DNA from: Flavobacterium sp. ASW18X
GTDB taxonomy: Bacteria; Bacteroidota; Bacteroidia; Flavobacteriales; Flavobacteriaceae
NCBI RefSeq assembly: GCF_005144745.1
Contig: NZ_SWKK01000011.1
Span: 1-64,000, forward strand
DNA length: 64,000 nt
Direction of reading: 5' to 3'
Of the stretch, positions 46,387 through 54,947 are shown piece by piece. A program made the translations under genes and the position numbers. Position 1 is the stretch's first letter; each line of letters starts with the position of its first letter. The notes under the pieces are model-generated. The model was not told where the DNA came from, ran no database searches, and worked only from the letters and a program-made list of their open reading frames with translations.

Positions 46387-47400
46387 ATGACCAGAACCAT
46401 CCGTTCCGAAGAAATGCATTCCGTACTTTTTTCACTCTTTAAAAAACACGGATTTTCTAAGGAAAAAGCAAAACTGTTGGCAGAGGTACATACCGAAAAT
46501 ACGCTTTACGGGGTAAACTCCCACGGCATTAATCGGGTGCCTTTTTTTATTGAACAGTTGCAACGTGGTTTGGTTAAAAAAGATGCTGAGGCTGAAAAGG
46601 TAGAAGGGTTTGGTAGCCTGGAACGCTGGGACGGTAATTTAGGTTCTGGCGTAATCAACGCGGTGAAATGCACCAATCATGCCATAGCAATGGCCAAAGA
46701 AAACGGCATGGGTCTAGTGGCATTGCGTAATACCAATCATTGGATGCGGGCTGGCTATTACGGTTGGATGGCCGCAGAACAAAATTGTATTGGTATCCTA
46801 TTCACCAATACGGAGCCCAATATGCCCGCTTGGGGTGGTAAAGAGGCACGATTAGGTAACAACCCCTTAGTTATTGCCATTCCTAGAAAAAAAGGCCCTA
46901 TCGTTTTGGATACGGCCATGACACAATTCTCTTTTGGTAAAATAAACGAGTACCAATTACGTGGAGAACAACTGCCCTATGATGGTGGGTTTGATGCAGA
47001 CGGAAATCTTACCAAAAATCCGGAGGATATTTTAACGACCAAAAGCGGACTCCCCATTGGCTATTGGAAAGGCTCTGCCCTGTCCATGGTGTTGGATATG
47101 CTCGCCACGCTGCTTTCCGCAGGAAGGTCTACCTATAAATTAGGCATGGAAGAACACGAATATGGGGTCTCACAGATTTTTCTGTGTATGGATGCAGCAA
47201 CTTTTCAAGATGGAGAGCTAGAGGAACAACTGTTGGAAGAAATCATTTCATACACCAAAGATATTACACCTACCCAACCGGGTGGAAAAACGTACTATCC
47301 CGGTGAAAAATCCCTAGCCAATAAAATTGAAAACGAAAAAAACGGAATGCAGGTCAGTGAAGAGATTTGGAATAGGGTAATTCACCTTTTGAACAATTAA
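46387..47400 (+). CDS. Ldh-family (malate/L-lactate dehydrogenase type) oxidoreductase
   Basis: This 337-residue NAD(P)-dependent oxidoreductase belongs to the type-2 malate/L-sulfolactate/2,3-diketogulonate reductase family. Motifs are YGVNSHGINRVPFFIEQL near residue 38 (with the conserved SHG histidine), GLVALRNTNHWMRAGYYGW, FTNTEPNMPAWGGKEARLGNNPL and GYWKGSALSMVLDMLATLLS. It is cytoplasmic, lacks a leader, and is followed 11 bases later by a TIM-barrel isomerase. Close relatives act on uronate-derived keto acids such as 2,3-diketo-L-gulonate. A step for L-iduronate or another side branch of ulvan is possible. Confidence 0.87.
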   Translation: MTRTIRSEEMHSVLFSLFKKHGFSKEKAKLLAEVHTENTLYGVNSHGINRVPFFIEQLQRGLVKKDAEAEKVEGFGSLERWDGNLGSGVINAVKCTNHAIAMAKENGMGLVALRNTNHWMRAGYYGWMAAEQNCIGILFTNTEPNMPAWGGKEARLGNNPLVIAIPRKKGPIVLDTAMTQFSFGKINEYQLRGEQLPYDGGFDADGNLTKNPEDILTTKSGLPIGYWKGSALSMVLDMLATLLSAGRSTYKLGMEEHEYGVSQIFLCMDAATFQDGELEEQLLEEIISYTKDITPTQPGGKTYYPGEKSLANKIENEKNGMQVSEEIWNRVIHLLNN

Positions 47401-47411
47401 AAAACAAGACC

Positions 47412-48329
47412 ATGAAAAATAGCAGAAGAGACGCCCTTCGTAAATTAACAATGGTGCCCGCACTTGCTGCGGCTCCCACCTTATTTGGGGCTTCAGCCAG
47501 TAAAAGGGCAACACCTGTTTCCACGGAGCAGCGAGTGCAATACAGCGTTAATGCCTACTCTTTTAATGATGAATTTAAAAGCGGGAAAATGGATCTGTTC
47601 GATATGATGGAGTTTGCCGCGGATATTGGACTCAATGCCGTGGATTTAACTTCCTACTATTTTTCAACCTATCCAAACCTACCCGATACGGCTGAGATTT
47701 TTGCGTTAAAAAAACGTGCGTTGGAATTGGGTTTGAACATCTCATGGACCGGAGTACGGAATAATTTCGTCACCGCAGATGTGACAGCAAGGGAAAAAGA
47801 CCGACAAATGATCAAAGATTGGTTGGCGATTTCTTCTCAAATAGGTTCCTCCATCTTACGAATGTTCACGGGCAGGAATATTCCCGAAGGCTACACCAAA
47901 GACCAGGTAAAAGCGTGGCTGGTAGAAGAATATAAGTTATGCGCCCAGTATGGGGCAGAAGTTGGGGTCATTGCCGCTTTACAAAACCATAATGAATTTT
48001 TGTTTACGGCCGATGAAGTTATCGATATCGTAAAACGGGTGGATTCAGAATGGTTTGGACTTATTCTGGACACTGCGTGCCTGCGCACTACAGCCGACCC
48101 CTATGCCGAAGCGGAAAAATTGGCACCTTATGCCAATTATTGGTTTATTAAAGAGCATGTATATCCTAATCAGGAGAAAACACCGACGGATATGGCCAAG
48201 ATGGCGGCCCTGATCAAAAAACAAAGATTCCAAGGGTATGTTTCTTTTGAAAGCCTATCGGATGGTGACCCTAAAGTGATTCTTAAAGAAATGTTGGCCG
48301 ATTTTAAACGGGAATTCAACAAGGGCTAA
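47412..48329 (+). CDS. Exported sugar phosphate isomerase/epimerase-type TIM barrel
   Basis: This 305-residue protein has a Tat-like leader (NSRRDALRKLTMVPALAAAP). It belongs to the xylose-isomerase-like TIM barrel (AP_endonuc_2 group). The metal-site acids are visible in AALQNHNEF, FGLILDTACLR and FIKEHVYPNQE, and the terminal GYVSFESLSDGDP is typical. The reaction is unknown: such exported members act as sugar epimerases or isomerases or as keto-sugar hydratases. It ends the forward PL28 operon and converges on a similar protein encoded at 48488-49438 on the other strand. Confidence 0.8.
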   Translation: MKNSRRDALRKLTMVPALAAAPTLFGASASKRATPVSTEQRVQYSVNAYSFNDEFKSGKMDLFDMMEFAADIGLNAVDLTSYYFSTYPNLPDTAEIFALKKRALELGLNISWTGVRNNFVTADVTAREKDRQMIKDWLAISSQIGSSILRMFTGRNIPEGYTKDQVKAWLVEEYKLCAQYGAEVGVIAALQNHNEFLFTADEVIDIVKRVDSEWFGLILDTACLRTTADPYAEAEKLAPYANYWFIKEHVYPNQEKTPTDMAKMAALIKKQRFQGYVSFESLSDGDPKVILKEMLADFKREFNKG

Positions 48330-48333
48330 ATTC

Positions 48334-48483
48334 TCAAAACTGGAAACTTCGGTCTTTATCGTAATTTTCTTCATAGCCTGCCCATTTAATGCCCGCGTTT
48401 AGATTTTTTGGATGACCAACTGCAGCTGCACTAGACGCCAATAGCCCATGCTTTATAAAAGCTCGTAAAGAACTATTTTCTAT
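48334..48483 (-). pseudogene. Remnant of an exported protein (leader-like fragment, no start codon)
   Basis: On the minus strand an open frame reads ENSSLRAFIKHGLLASSAAA, then about 28 more residues, and ends at a TGA at 48334. The beginning looks like a Tat leader (compare RRKFIKQTALAAAAV in the neighbour) in which the start codon position reads ATA and one arginine of the RR pair is leucine. There is an in-frame stop just upstream at 48495-48493 and no ATG, GTG or TTG before the leader. It lies between the stops of the two convergent isomerase genes, so it is probably debris of a third gene of this kind. Confidence 0.5.
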
Positions 48484-48487
48484 ACGG

Positions 48488-49438
48488 TTAGTTTAATTGA
48501 TGTTCTGCAAGTTTCCTGCGGATGAAATCCACATCAGCTTTAAGCTTTGCAACCAAAATTTTCTGTTGTTGCAATAGCGATAATCCTTCTTCCGCCGTAC
48601 TTAATAATTCGTGTTCCACATGAAGTGTAATCGGTGCAACAATGCCCAATTTTTTTAGGGTTTTAAAATATAAATCAAAATCGACGATACCCTCCCCGAG
48701 CGGAAGTTTTTTGACTTTTGATTGGCCTCCAGTAACATCCCAAGTAAAATCCTTTATCGCGAGCGAACCTATGTTTTCTGCCAATAGGTGTAGAGCTGTT
48801 ATCCACGATTTGTTTCCTTCGCAAACCGCATGTCGAATATCAAACTGATTGCTCATCCACACTTTGGGAGTATGGTCTAGTACTTCCGCCAAATCCCACA
48901 TAGAAGCTCCGAACCAAGTCCCTGCATGATTTTGATAGCCTCCTTGGATTCCTATACGTTTATTCATTTCTCCAAGTGCTACCATTTCGTCTTTTATCTT
49001 TTCAATGGAAGATCGCACCCCCAGCCCCATATCATATTTATAGTACCCCAAACGATAATGTTTAATTCCATTTTGAGCAGCGGTGGACAAAACCTTTTCA
49101 GCCAATGGATCATTAGCCTTCGTAATGTTGCTTACCATCATCTCAGGGGTTAATCCTTTTTGTTTTGCCATTTCAATGAATTTGGGCAAATCGTCTTCTA
49201 CCTGCTCCGGTAGCACACAACCTTTTGGCCTAACGGTGGGGTCTAATCCATCAAGCCCTGCCATTTTTAGCGTATCCATCGTAAATTCCCAGTCATATTT
49301 ATCGAGTGGTTTGGTAAAGAAATTAATGGGGTATGGTTTTGCCTTGTCCACCTTTCTAGATGCCGCAAGGACCTTTGAAAAGGGAACAGCTGCTGCAGCG
49401 AGGGCTGTTTGTTTTATGAATTTTCTTCGATTTTGCAT
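48488..49438 (-). CDS. Exported sugar phosphate isomerase/epimerase-type TIM barrel
   Basis: This 316-residue protein has a Tat leader (MQNRRKFIKQTALAAAAVPF). The xylose-isomerase-like barrel is recognised from FTMDTLKMAGLDGLDPTVR, GGYQNHAGTWFGASMWD, WMSNQFDIRHAVCEGN and TLHVEHELLS, which contain the acidic and histidine metal ligands. A C-terminal helix (about 285-316) is rich in charged residues. It is the last gene of the reverse block and is separated from the hydrolase gene by 147 bases in which I see no clear promoter. The substrate is unknown. It is only distantly similar to the 47412-48329 protein. Confidence 0.78.
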   Translation of the reverse strand: MQNRRKFIKQTALAAAAVPFSKVLAASRKVDKAKPYPINFFTKPLDKYDWEFTMDTLKMAGLDGLDPTVRPKGCVLPEQVEDDLPKFIEMAKQKGLTPEMMVSNITKANDPLAEKVLSTAAQNGIKHYRLGYYKYDMGLGVRSSIEKIKDEMVALGEMNKRIGIQGGYQNHAGTWFGASMWDLAEVLDHTPKVWMSNQFDIRHAVCEGNKSWITALHLLAENIGSLAIKDFTWDVTGGQSKVKKLPLGEGIVDFDLYFKTLKKLGIVAPITLHVEHELLSTAEEGLSLLQQQKILVAKLKADVDFIRRKLAEHQLN

Positions 49439-49585
49439 ACGAATCTTTATTAGTTGGTTTGCTATTCAATCTGTCTTAATTATTTACAGTATGAACGATT
49501 TAAAATACTTAATATCAATATATTGTACTTAGCTTTGTTTACATTAGGAGTATTTGTTCACATGGTGGGTAAGCCTTTGGTTCTT

Positions 49586-50413
49586 TTAATCCATCTCCCT
49601 AGAAAATTGGAGCATCCAATCGATTAGTTCCACCGAGCTAAAAACGGCCGCGTTTCCTTGGGCATGATTCGCGCCCGGGAATTCGGTATGCTTTACATTC
49701 TTGTTCCCTGCTGCTCTTAAGCGTTCCACCATCATTTTAATACCCGTAGCCCTATCTCCGTCATCCCCGCCTGCCATGCCCCATATTGGCAGGTTTACCA
49801 AACGCTCGGCATCACCCGTATCACCAGCTGAGAAACCACAGGGCGCTGCAGCCGCAAAACGATTTGATGATTTATTTATCCAAGCCCAGGTACCCCGACC
49901 ACCCATACTATGCCCCATTACATAAACACGGTTGGCATCAATCTCTTTATAGTTCTTCAAAACGTAATCGAGCATTGCATTCAGCGAATTCACATCCCAA
50001 TCGCCCTCCGTGTTCGGCTCTAGCAAAATCAACTCTTTTTGTGCCAATTCTACCAGCCCCAAACCTTTCACTTTCGCTGACCTGGCAAGCTGTTGTTGTA
50101 GGCTCATTTCTTTACCTCCGCCCCCATGCAAGGAAATAAGTAAGGGCAATTTTCCGGCAGGCTTCTTCACAGGAGAAGCCAAAAAGGCAACCTTCTTCAG
50201 TTTCCCCAATTTCTTCTGCAGGGAATCTGGCCACTCAACAAGTTCGACATAGACATGCTCAAAACGATCGTTTATTTCCTCTAAAGTCTTATTAAGAGCG
50301 GGATTCGAAATGGAGTCTGCCGAAGTCTTTTCTTGCAGAGATTGCATTTCGTTTTGTGCCCATAGAGCGGAAACACAACATAAAAAAAGTAAGATTAAAG
50401 TGATTTTTTTCAT
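49586..50413 (-). CDS. Secreted alpha/beta hydrolase (esterase-like)
   Basis: This 275-residue protein has a signal peptide (LFLCCVSALWAQ). The alpha/beta hydrolase core shows LISLHGGGGKE (oxyanion region), nucleophile S169 in VMGHSMGGRGTW, a probable acid in WGMAGGDDGD and the histidine in GANHAQG. This build resembles the feruloyl esterase/polyhydroxybutyrate depolymerase-like group. In an ulvan PUL it may remove acetyl or other ester groups, but none is firmly established for ulvan. It may also be a peripheral gene. It lies 92 bases after the Gfo/Idh gene. Confidence 0.82.
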   Translation of the reverse strand: MKKITLILLFLCCVSALWAQNEMQSLQEKTSADSISNPALNKTLEEINDRFEHVYVELVEWPDSLQKKLGKLKKVAFLASPVKKPAGKLPLLISLHGGGGKEMSLQQQLARSAKVKGLGLVELAQKELILLEPNTEGDWDVNSLNAMLDYVLKNYKEIDANRVYVMGHSMGGRGTWAWINKSSNRFAAAAPCGFSAGDTGDAERLVNLPIWGMAGGDDGDRATGIKMMVERLRAAGNKNVKHTEFPGANHAQGNAAVFSSVELIDWMLQFSREMD

Positions 50414-50505
50414 GATTCTTATTTAGTTAATCCTCAAAAGAGCGATTCGGATACTTTAATTGAAAGCTTGATACTCCGTATCCATGGTACTCGTAAGAAA
50501 TTTTA

Positions 50506-51516
50506 CTATTCCAATATTTTTAATTGTGCTATTATTTCTTCTTCGGTTATCGGATACCCCTTACCCATTCTCAAGGTTTGATACACATCTTCAAAGACAT
50601 TCATATAATTTGCCTTCTGTGCGGCGATTTTCTCTTGCTTTTTTAATCCATTGGAATCTATAGTTGTTAGTATTCCTTCACTTTCCGGTAATTCAACACC
50701 AAACAATTCATTGTCAGGCTTCATTCCCTCATTTAATTGATTTTCCTGAACATCAGTTCTGTGCTTTTTAAAGGTTCCCATAGTGCCATTAAGCACAAAT
50801 GCCGGTTGAGGGTCCGCAACCAATAAACTGATGGTTACAAACACTTGCAAGTTATTAGGATACAATAAATGCACATGTTCATAATCATTTACTTGAGAGT
50901 TGGGACGAACAGATGAGGAGTGTTTAGACCATTTTAAGGGTATTCCAAACAATGAAATTATTCCATCTATTGCGTGCGCACCCAAATTATAGATCACACC
51001 ATTTCCAGGTTTAGGGTCTTCTTTCCAGCTATTTTCAACAACAGCGTTTCTGTACCTATCGTATCTAAAATGCACCTCAACCAAATTTCCAAGCTTGCCG
51101 GATTCGACAACTTCTTTCACCGAGAGAAAATCAGAATCATACCTTCGGTTTTGATAGGGCAGCAAGAATACACCCTTCTTTTTTGCCTCTTTAAATAATT
51201 GTTTTGCCTCAGCGGCCGTCGTGGTAAAAGGTTTATCAATCAGCACATTCTTATTGGCCTTAATTGCTTTTAAAGCGAATTCAAAATGTGTTTCATTAGG
51301 AGTATTTACAACAACAAGCTCAATAGATTCATCCAATAAAAGCGCATCAAAGGAATTGTAACTCTTTGCATTTTTATAATGCAAATGCACCTTTTTTTTA
51401 GATCGCTCTACAACCGCAGAAAATTCAAATTGAGGATGACACCTAAGAAAAGGAGCATGAAACAAGCTGCCAGACATTCCAAAGGCAGCTATTCCGGTCT
51501 TAATTGTGTTGTTCAT
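50506..51516 (-). CDS. Gfo/Idh/MocA family oxidoreductase (cytoplasmic, YdgJ-like)
   Basis: This 336-residue NAD(P)-dependent protein has an atypical Rossmann entry (GIAAFGMSGSLFHAPFL) that is characteristic of the YdgJ/YvaA subgroup, followed by VVVNTPNETHFEFALKAI and the catalytic IDKPFTTTAAEAKQL near residue 95. The C-terminal domain has NLGAHAIDGIISLFG. Characterised relatives oxidise inositol or related polyols, but the substrate here is unknown. It is the third member of this family in the window and the only one of this subgroup. Confidence 0.85.
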   Translation of the reverse strand: MNNTIKTGIAAFGMSGSLFHAPFLRCHPQFEFSAVVERSKKKVHLHYKNAKSYNSFDALLLDESIELVVVNTPNETHFEFALKAIKANKNVLIDKPFTTTAAEAKQLFKEAKKKGVFLLPYQNRRYDSDFLSVKEVVESGKLGNLVEVHFRYDRYRNAVVENSWKEDPKPGNGVIYNLGAHAIDGIISLFGIPLKWSKHSSSVRPNSQVNDYEHVHLLYPNNLQVFVTISLLVADPQPAFVLNGTMGTFKKHRTDVQENQLNEGMKPDNELFGVELPESEGILTTIDSNGLKKQEKIAAQKANYMNVFEDVYQTLRMGKGYPITEEEIIAQLKILE

Positions 51517-51633
51517 AGTTTTATATTCCAGCCCTGCAACTTACAATACAAAGCGTAATTCGTCAATCTCATTCCTGAGAGTTTCCAAAATGTATTCTTG
51601 TCAATTTCAACTCCATTGAGCTATTCGTATTGC

Positions 51634-52917
51634 TCAAAACGAGTTTTTTGGATGCGTTAGCTGAAAGCTTGATTCCCTAAAACCAGCAAACTGCGAGACA
51701 ATAGCTTCATATTCTTCATCTTCATATCCAATACTCCCCATGCGAAATGCGGGGGCAATAATCTCTGGTTGATAGGGAACCACTTGCTTGTAATGCCAGA
51801 CCCTTGGGGGTAGCCCTTCTGGTACTACCTCGACATAAGGTCTGAGGAACTCCAAAGCTTTTCTGATGCTGCGGCCATCTTCCGTCTGGTAGCTCCACAA
51901 ATCCACTCCTACCCACTCGCCAAGAATCGCAAGCTCGGTGAGGCCCGTCAAATTCATTTCGGAGTAATTGAACGATTTGGTACGGCGAAGCTCCATGGGT
52001 TGGGCCCCATCTGGTTCTATTTGAAGCGCGATGCGGTTTTCTTTCACTGACTCCAGCTTTTCACGAGCTAGGTCTTGCTGGCCCAGAGCTAGTGCCATGC
52101 GAACCACCCGCACATCGAACATGGTGCCGTGGTTCTGCCTCATTTGTACCTCTTCACGACCGTACTCGCTATTCATAAACCAATCCAGAAAGTCCGTTAT
52201 CCAAATCTCCAGTGCTTTTCGGTCCTCTTCTTTCCAATGAATTGACCCATCCAATAGACCCGCAGCATCCACCGCTTGCACAACGCCACCCGCTTCTATC
52301 ATTCCAATGTACCGCCCTTCGTTTCTACCGGGCACAGCTTGGGCATATTGAAGGTGCGGGTTCATCCGCGTTTCGGGGTCGATAAACCAAACCCGAAGGC
52401 ATCGCGCTGCATGGGCAGCGTAGGATTCCTTACCTGTAAGGTAATACGCTAGGGCGAGCGATTCTACCAAGTGACCAATCTGTTGTCCCCGTGAATAGTC
52501 TGCAAAATCCGAATCTCTGGATTCCGGATTGATTACACCGTCCTTTGGCAAGTAAGGTAGCCCGTCCGACTTCGATGGGTCCGGCCAAAGGTAGGGCGCC
52601 TGGGTATAGTAGTCATTCAGATTGCCAGTGACAGGATGCCGTTTTTTATCGGTTACCGTTGGAGGTTTTGTTGTTAAAGCTTCATCAGCGGTTTTTACCA
52701 GGGCTTCGTAGGCCGGCATAAGGGAGGATTCACCTTGGGAAATGGCTTGCTTCACCTTGGGTAAGGCTCCACGTCTTGCCCCAAAGAAACGAGGACTTTC
52801 CTTGTCAGCCGAGGCCGACTTGTCTTGTGCAAAATCCGCTTGCGGAAGAACCATTAAAAACAGGATTGCCAATAGTGAGAAACGTGATGGTACCATCTCA
52901 TTCATCATTTTAGTCAT
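51634..52917 (-). CDS. Alginate_lyase-domain protein, PL38-like (second paralogue)
   Basis: This 427-residue protein has a signal peptide (FLMVLPQADFAQDKS). It shares the fold and landmarks of the protein at 28897-30105: APYLWPDPSKSDGLPYLPKD, AQAVPGRNEGRYIGMIEAGG and QMRQNHGTMFDVRVVRMA, with the conserved NH that lyases of this fold use. Its coding sequence looks richer in G and C than the flanking genes, judged by eye. The start overlaps the VOC gene stop by 4 bases (ATGA). It probably cleaves glucuronate-containing oligomers, with specificity different from the first copy. Confidence 0.78.
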   Translation of the reverse strand: MTKMMNEMVPSRFSLLAILFLMVLPQADFAQDKSASADKESPRFFGARRGALPKVKQAISQGESSLMPAYEALVKTADEALTTKPPTVTDKKRHPVTGNLNDYYTQAPYLWPDPSKSDGLPYLPKDGVINPESRDSDFADYSRGQQIGHLVESLALAYYLTGKESYAAHAARCLRVWFIDPETRMNPHLQYAQAVPGRNEGRYIGMIEAGGVVQAVDAAGLLDGSIHWKEEDRKALEIWITDFLDWFMNSEYGREEVQMRQNHGTMFDVRVVRMALALGQQDLAREKLESVKENRIALQIEPDGAQPMELRRTKSFNYSEMNLTGLTELAILGEWVGVDLWSYQTEDGRSIRKALEFLRPYVEVVPEGLPPRVWHYKQVVPYQPEIIAPAFRMGSIGYEDEEYEAIVSQFAGFRESSFQLTHPKNSF

Positions 52918-53801
52918 TTAGTTACTGCCTCCTTTGATTCCATTAATTCACTACGTGTGCCATCTAAATCGTGTACATTGAACAGCCATCGGTTGCTGCG
53001 GCCAATCATGGGTTCATGGCGTTCAAGATCGGGCAAGGCATTGAACAACATATCGCGATGCGACTTTTGAATATCATCAGTCAATAGGCACATATGGTGC
53101 ATGTTTCCCATTTGGTTTCGATTTGGTTTCATATCGTTTATAAGAATATACTCAACGTAGTCGCCTCTTTCACCCGGCATCTGCATATTTACCCAAGCAT
53201 CCGGACCACCATCCTCACGTGATCCTCGCCATATCTCCTGAAAGCCCAAAGCATCTCGATACAACTCGTTGGACGCCTTTTCGTCAGCAATGGTGATGCC
53301 CACATGAAGCAAGCGATTGGAAACCCGTCTCGCCCCTAAATGCTTACCCTTAGCTAGGGTCTGCTTGGAATTGGAAGTATATTCCACAAAAAGTAACTTA
53401 TGTCCGTTCGGATCTATGAGCATACTCGCCAAGGTGCCGTCCGGTTTTTTTTCCACAGGTGCTGGATTCAGTCCTCGTTCTTTGAGCATCGCTACAGTAG
53501 TTTCAATGTCAGAAACCTGAAAAGCGACCTCTACCAAGCGGTTATCATCCGTACCCTCGGGTTTTGAAACCAGCTTCACGAACTGGTCATCGTTGATTTT
53601 TAAGTACCAAGTCTCTCTATCTTCATACGAAGCAAATGCAAATTCGAATCCATAAAAAGCCGTATAGAAGGCGCGCGATTGCTCTAAGCTTGAGACCTGA
53701 AATGCCACATGGGCTATTCCCAGTATGGGAAGCGCTTTTTCAGTTTTCTTTCCCATGGATAGGAAGGAAAACACTAGGGTTATAATGACTAATTTCTTCA
53801 T
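52914..53801 (-). CDS. Exported two-domain VOC (glyoxalase/dioxygenase superfamily) protein
   Basis: This 295-residue protein has an N-terminal hydrophobic leader (VIITLVFSFLSMG). Two vicinal-oxygen-chelate modules are visible: about 28-145 (LGIAHVAFQVSSLEQSRAFY, ending KLLFVEY) and about 160-290 (LLHVGITIADEKASNELYRD, FNVHDLDGTRSEL). Metal ligands H, E and H are in the expected strands. Function is not known. VOC proteins include dioxygenases, isomerases and epimerases. Its 4-base overlap with the PL38-like gene suggests the two are made together, perhaps as auxiliary steps on a sugar product. Confidence 0.75.
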   Translation of the reverse strand: MKKLVIITLVFSFLSMGKKTEKALPILGIAHVAFQVSSLEQSRAFYTAFYGFEFAFASYEDRETWYLKINDDQFVKLVSKPEGTDDNRLVEVAFQVSDIETTVAMLKERGLNPAPVEKKPDGTLASMLIDPNGHKLLFVEYTSNSKQTLAKGKHLGARRVSNRLLHVGITIADEKASNELYRDALGFQEIWRGSREDGGPDAWVNMQMPGERGDYVEYILINDMKPNRNQMGNMHHMCLLTDDIQKSHRDMLFNALPDLERHEPMIGRSNRWLFNVHDLDGTRSELMESKEAVTK

Positions 53802-53885
53802 ATGTATTGTTTAAATTAAGATTAAAATTTACCAATATTGGAATTGAATTGGTATACTATCTAGATTTTTAGATACAGGCTTTCC

Positions 53886-54938
53886 TTAAATGGAATTTCC
53901 TATCCCCACCAAAACCACGGATAATAGTATCACGACGATTCCTGCAATGATGGTCACCTTGGTTTTTCTGGCCACCCCCTTCCATTCCTTTCGATAAATA
54001 CCCCAGAGATTGGCGGTCAAAATGATGGTGGACATGTGTAAAATCCAAGAACTAGCACCATTGCCCAATTTGCTTTCGCCCATCCCATAAAAGAAAAATT
54101 GTAAGAACCAGATAAATCCTGCCAAGGAAGCAAAGAGGATATTTTTGGTTAAAGGGGTATTCTTATTTTTAAAATCGTTGTAGGACCTATTTTTGACACT
54201 CAAGAGAGTCGTCCAAAACAGGTTGGTAGTGAGTCCACCCCAAAGGATGAGCACAAAAGTGACGTTATTGGCAAATAGGGCATCATGGCCCGATGCTACG
54301 GCAGCTTCTGCTAAGGGTTTACCCGATTCAATCCCAAAATTGAAAAAGGCACTTAAAATTCCAGAGAGTATGGCCACAAATAAGCCCTTTACAAGGTTGA
54401 ACTCTGCTACGCTTTTCTTTTTTTCTGCTTCGGAAAGTTGCTTTTCTTTTAGCATTCCAGCCTTGCCGCAAACCGCAATGCCTAGAATGCAAACGACCAC
54501 TCCCAAGAGTACGACCTGTCCACCAACCGATGCCAACATTTCGGTAAAAGTCACCTTCCCGTCAGTCGGAACTAGATTGTAATAAATCGGCGGAACCAAG
54601 GCCCCAAAAGCGGCGCAAAAGCCGAGCACAACAGAATTACCTAAGGACATGCCCAAGTATCGTATGCCCAAGCCGTACGATAGTCCACCAACACCCCAAA
54701 GCAGACCCATCAAAAATGTAAAGAATAGGATGCTACTGGAAGCATTACCAATAATTTCCATAAAATTGGGTACGGTCAACCCTGCTGCTATGGGCGGCAC
54801 AATGAGCCACGACATAAGACCGCCTACCATCCAATAACTTTCCCAAGCCCAGCCTTTCACTTTGTTATAAGGCATGTAAAAACTACCGGCAGCAATACCG
54901 CCCAACGAATGAAATAAAACCCCTAAAATTGCTTGCAT
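53886..54938 (-). CDS. rhaT: L-rhamnose/proton symporter
   Basis: This 350-residue membrane protein with about ten helices matches RhaT of the drug/metabolite transporter superfamily. The N-terminal ILGVLFHSLGGIAAGSFYMP, YNKVKGWAWESYWMVGGLMSW and GLGIRYLGMSLGNSVVLGFC are characteristic. It imports free L-rhamnose released by the two rhamnosidases. It follows a sulfatase gene by 9 bases in the same operon. The window has mutarotase and transporter but no rhamnose isomerase, kinase or aldolase, so catabolism must be encoded elsewhere. Confidence 0.94.
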   Translation of the reverse strand: MQAILGVLFHSLGGIAAGSFYMPYNKVKGWAWESYWMVGGLMSWLIVPPIAAGLTVPNFMEIIGNASSSILFFTFLMGLLWGVGGLSYGLGIRYLGMSLGNSVVLGFCAAFGALVPPIYYNLVPTDGKVTFTEMLASVGGQVVLLGVVVCILGIAVCGKAGMLKEKQLSEAEKKKSVAEFNLVKGLFVAILSGILSAFFNFGIESGKPLAEAAVASGHDALFANNVTFVLILWGGLTTNLFWTTLLSVKNRSYNDFKNKNTPLTKNILFASLAGFIWFLQFFFYGMGESKLGNGASSWILHMSTIILTANLWGIYRKEWKGVARKTKVTIIAGIVVILLSVVLVGIGNSI

Positions 54939-54947
54939 CGTACTACA

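Noticed and set aside
51517-51633. TCAGGAA followed by a TGTATTGT box before the Gfo/Idh gene at 50506
   Set aside because: The core has mismatches and the box is shifted by one to two bases from the pattern, so it does not meet the standard of the six listed sites.
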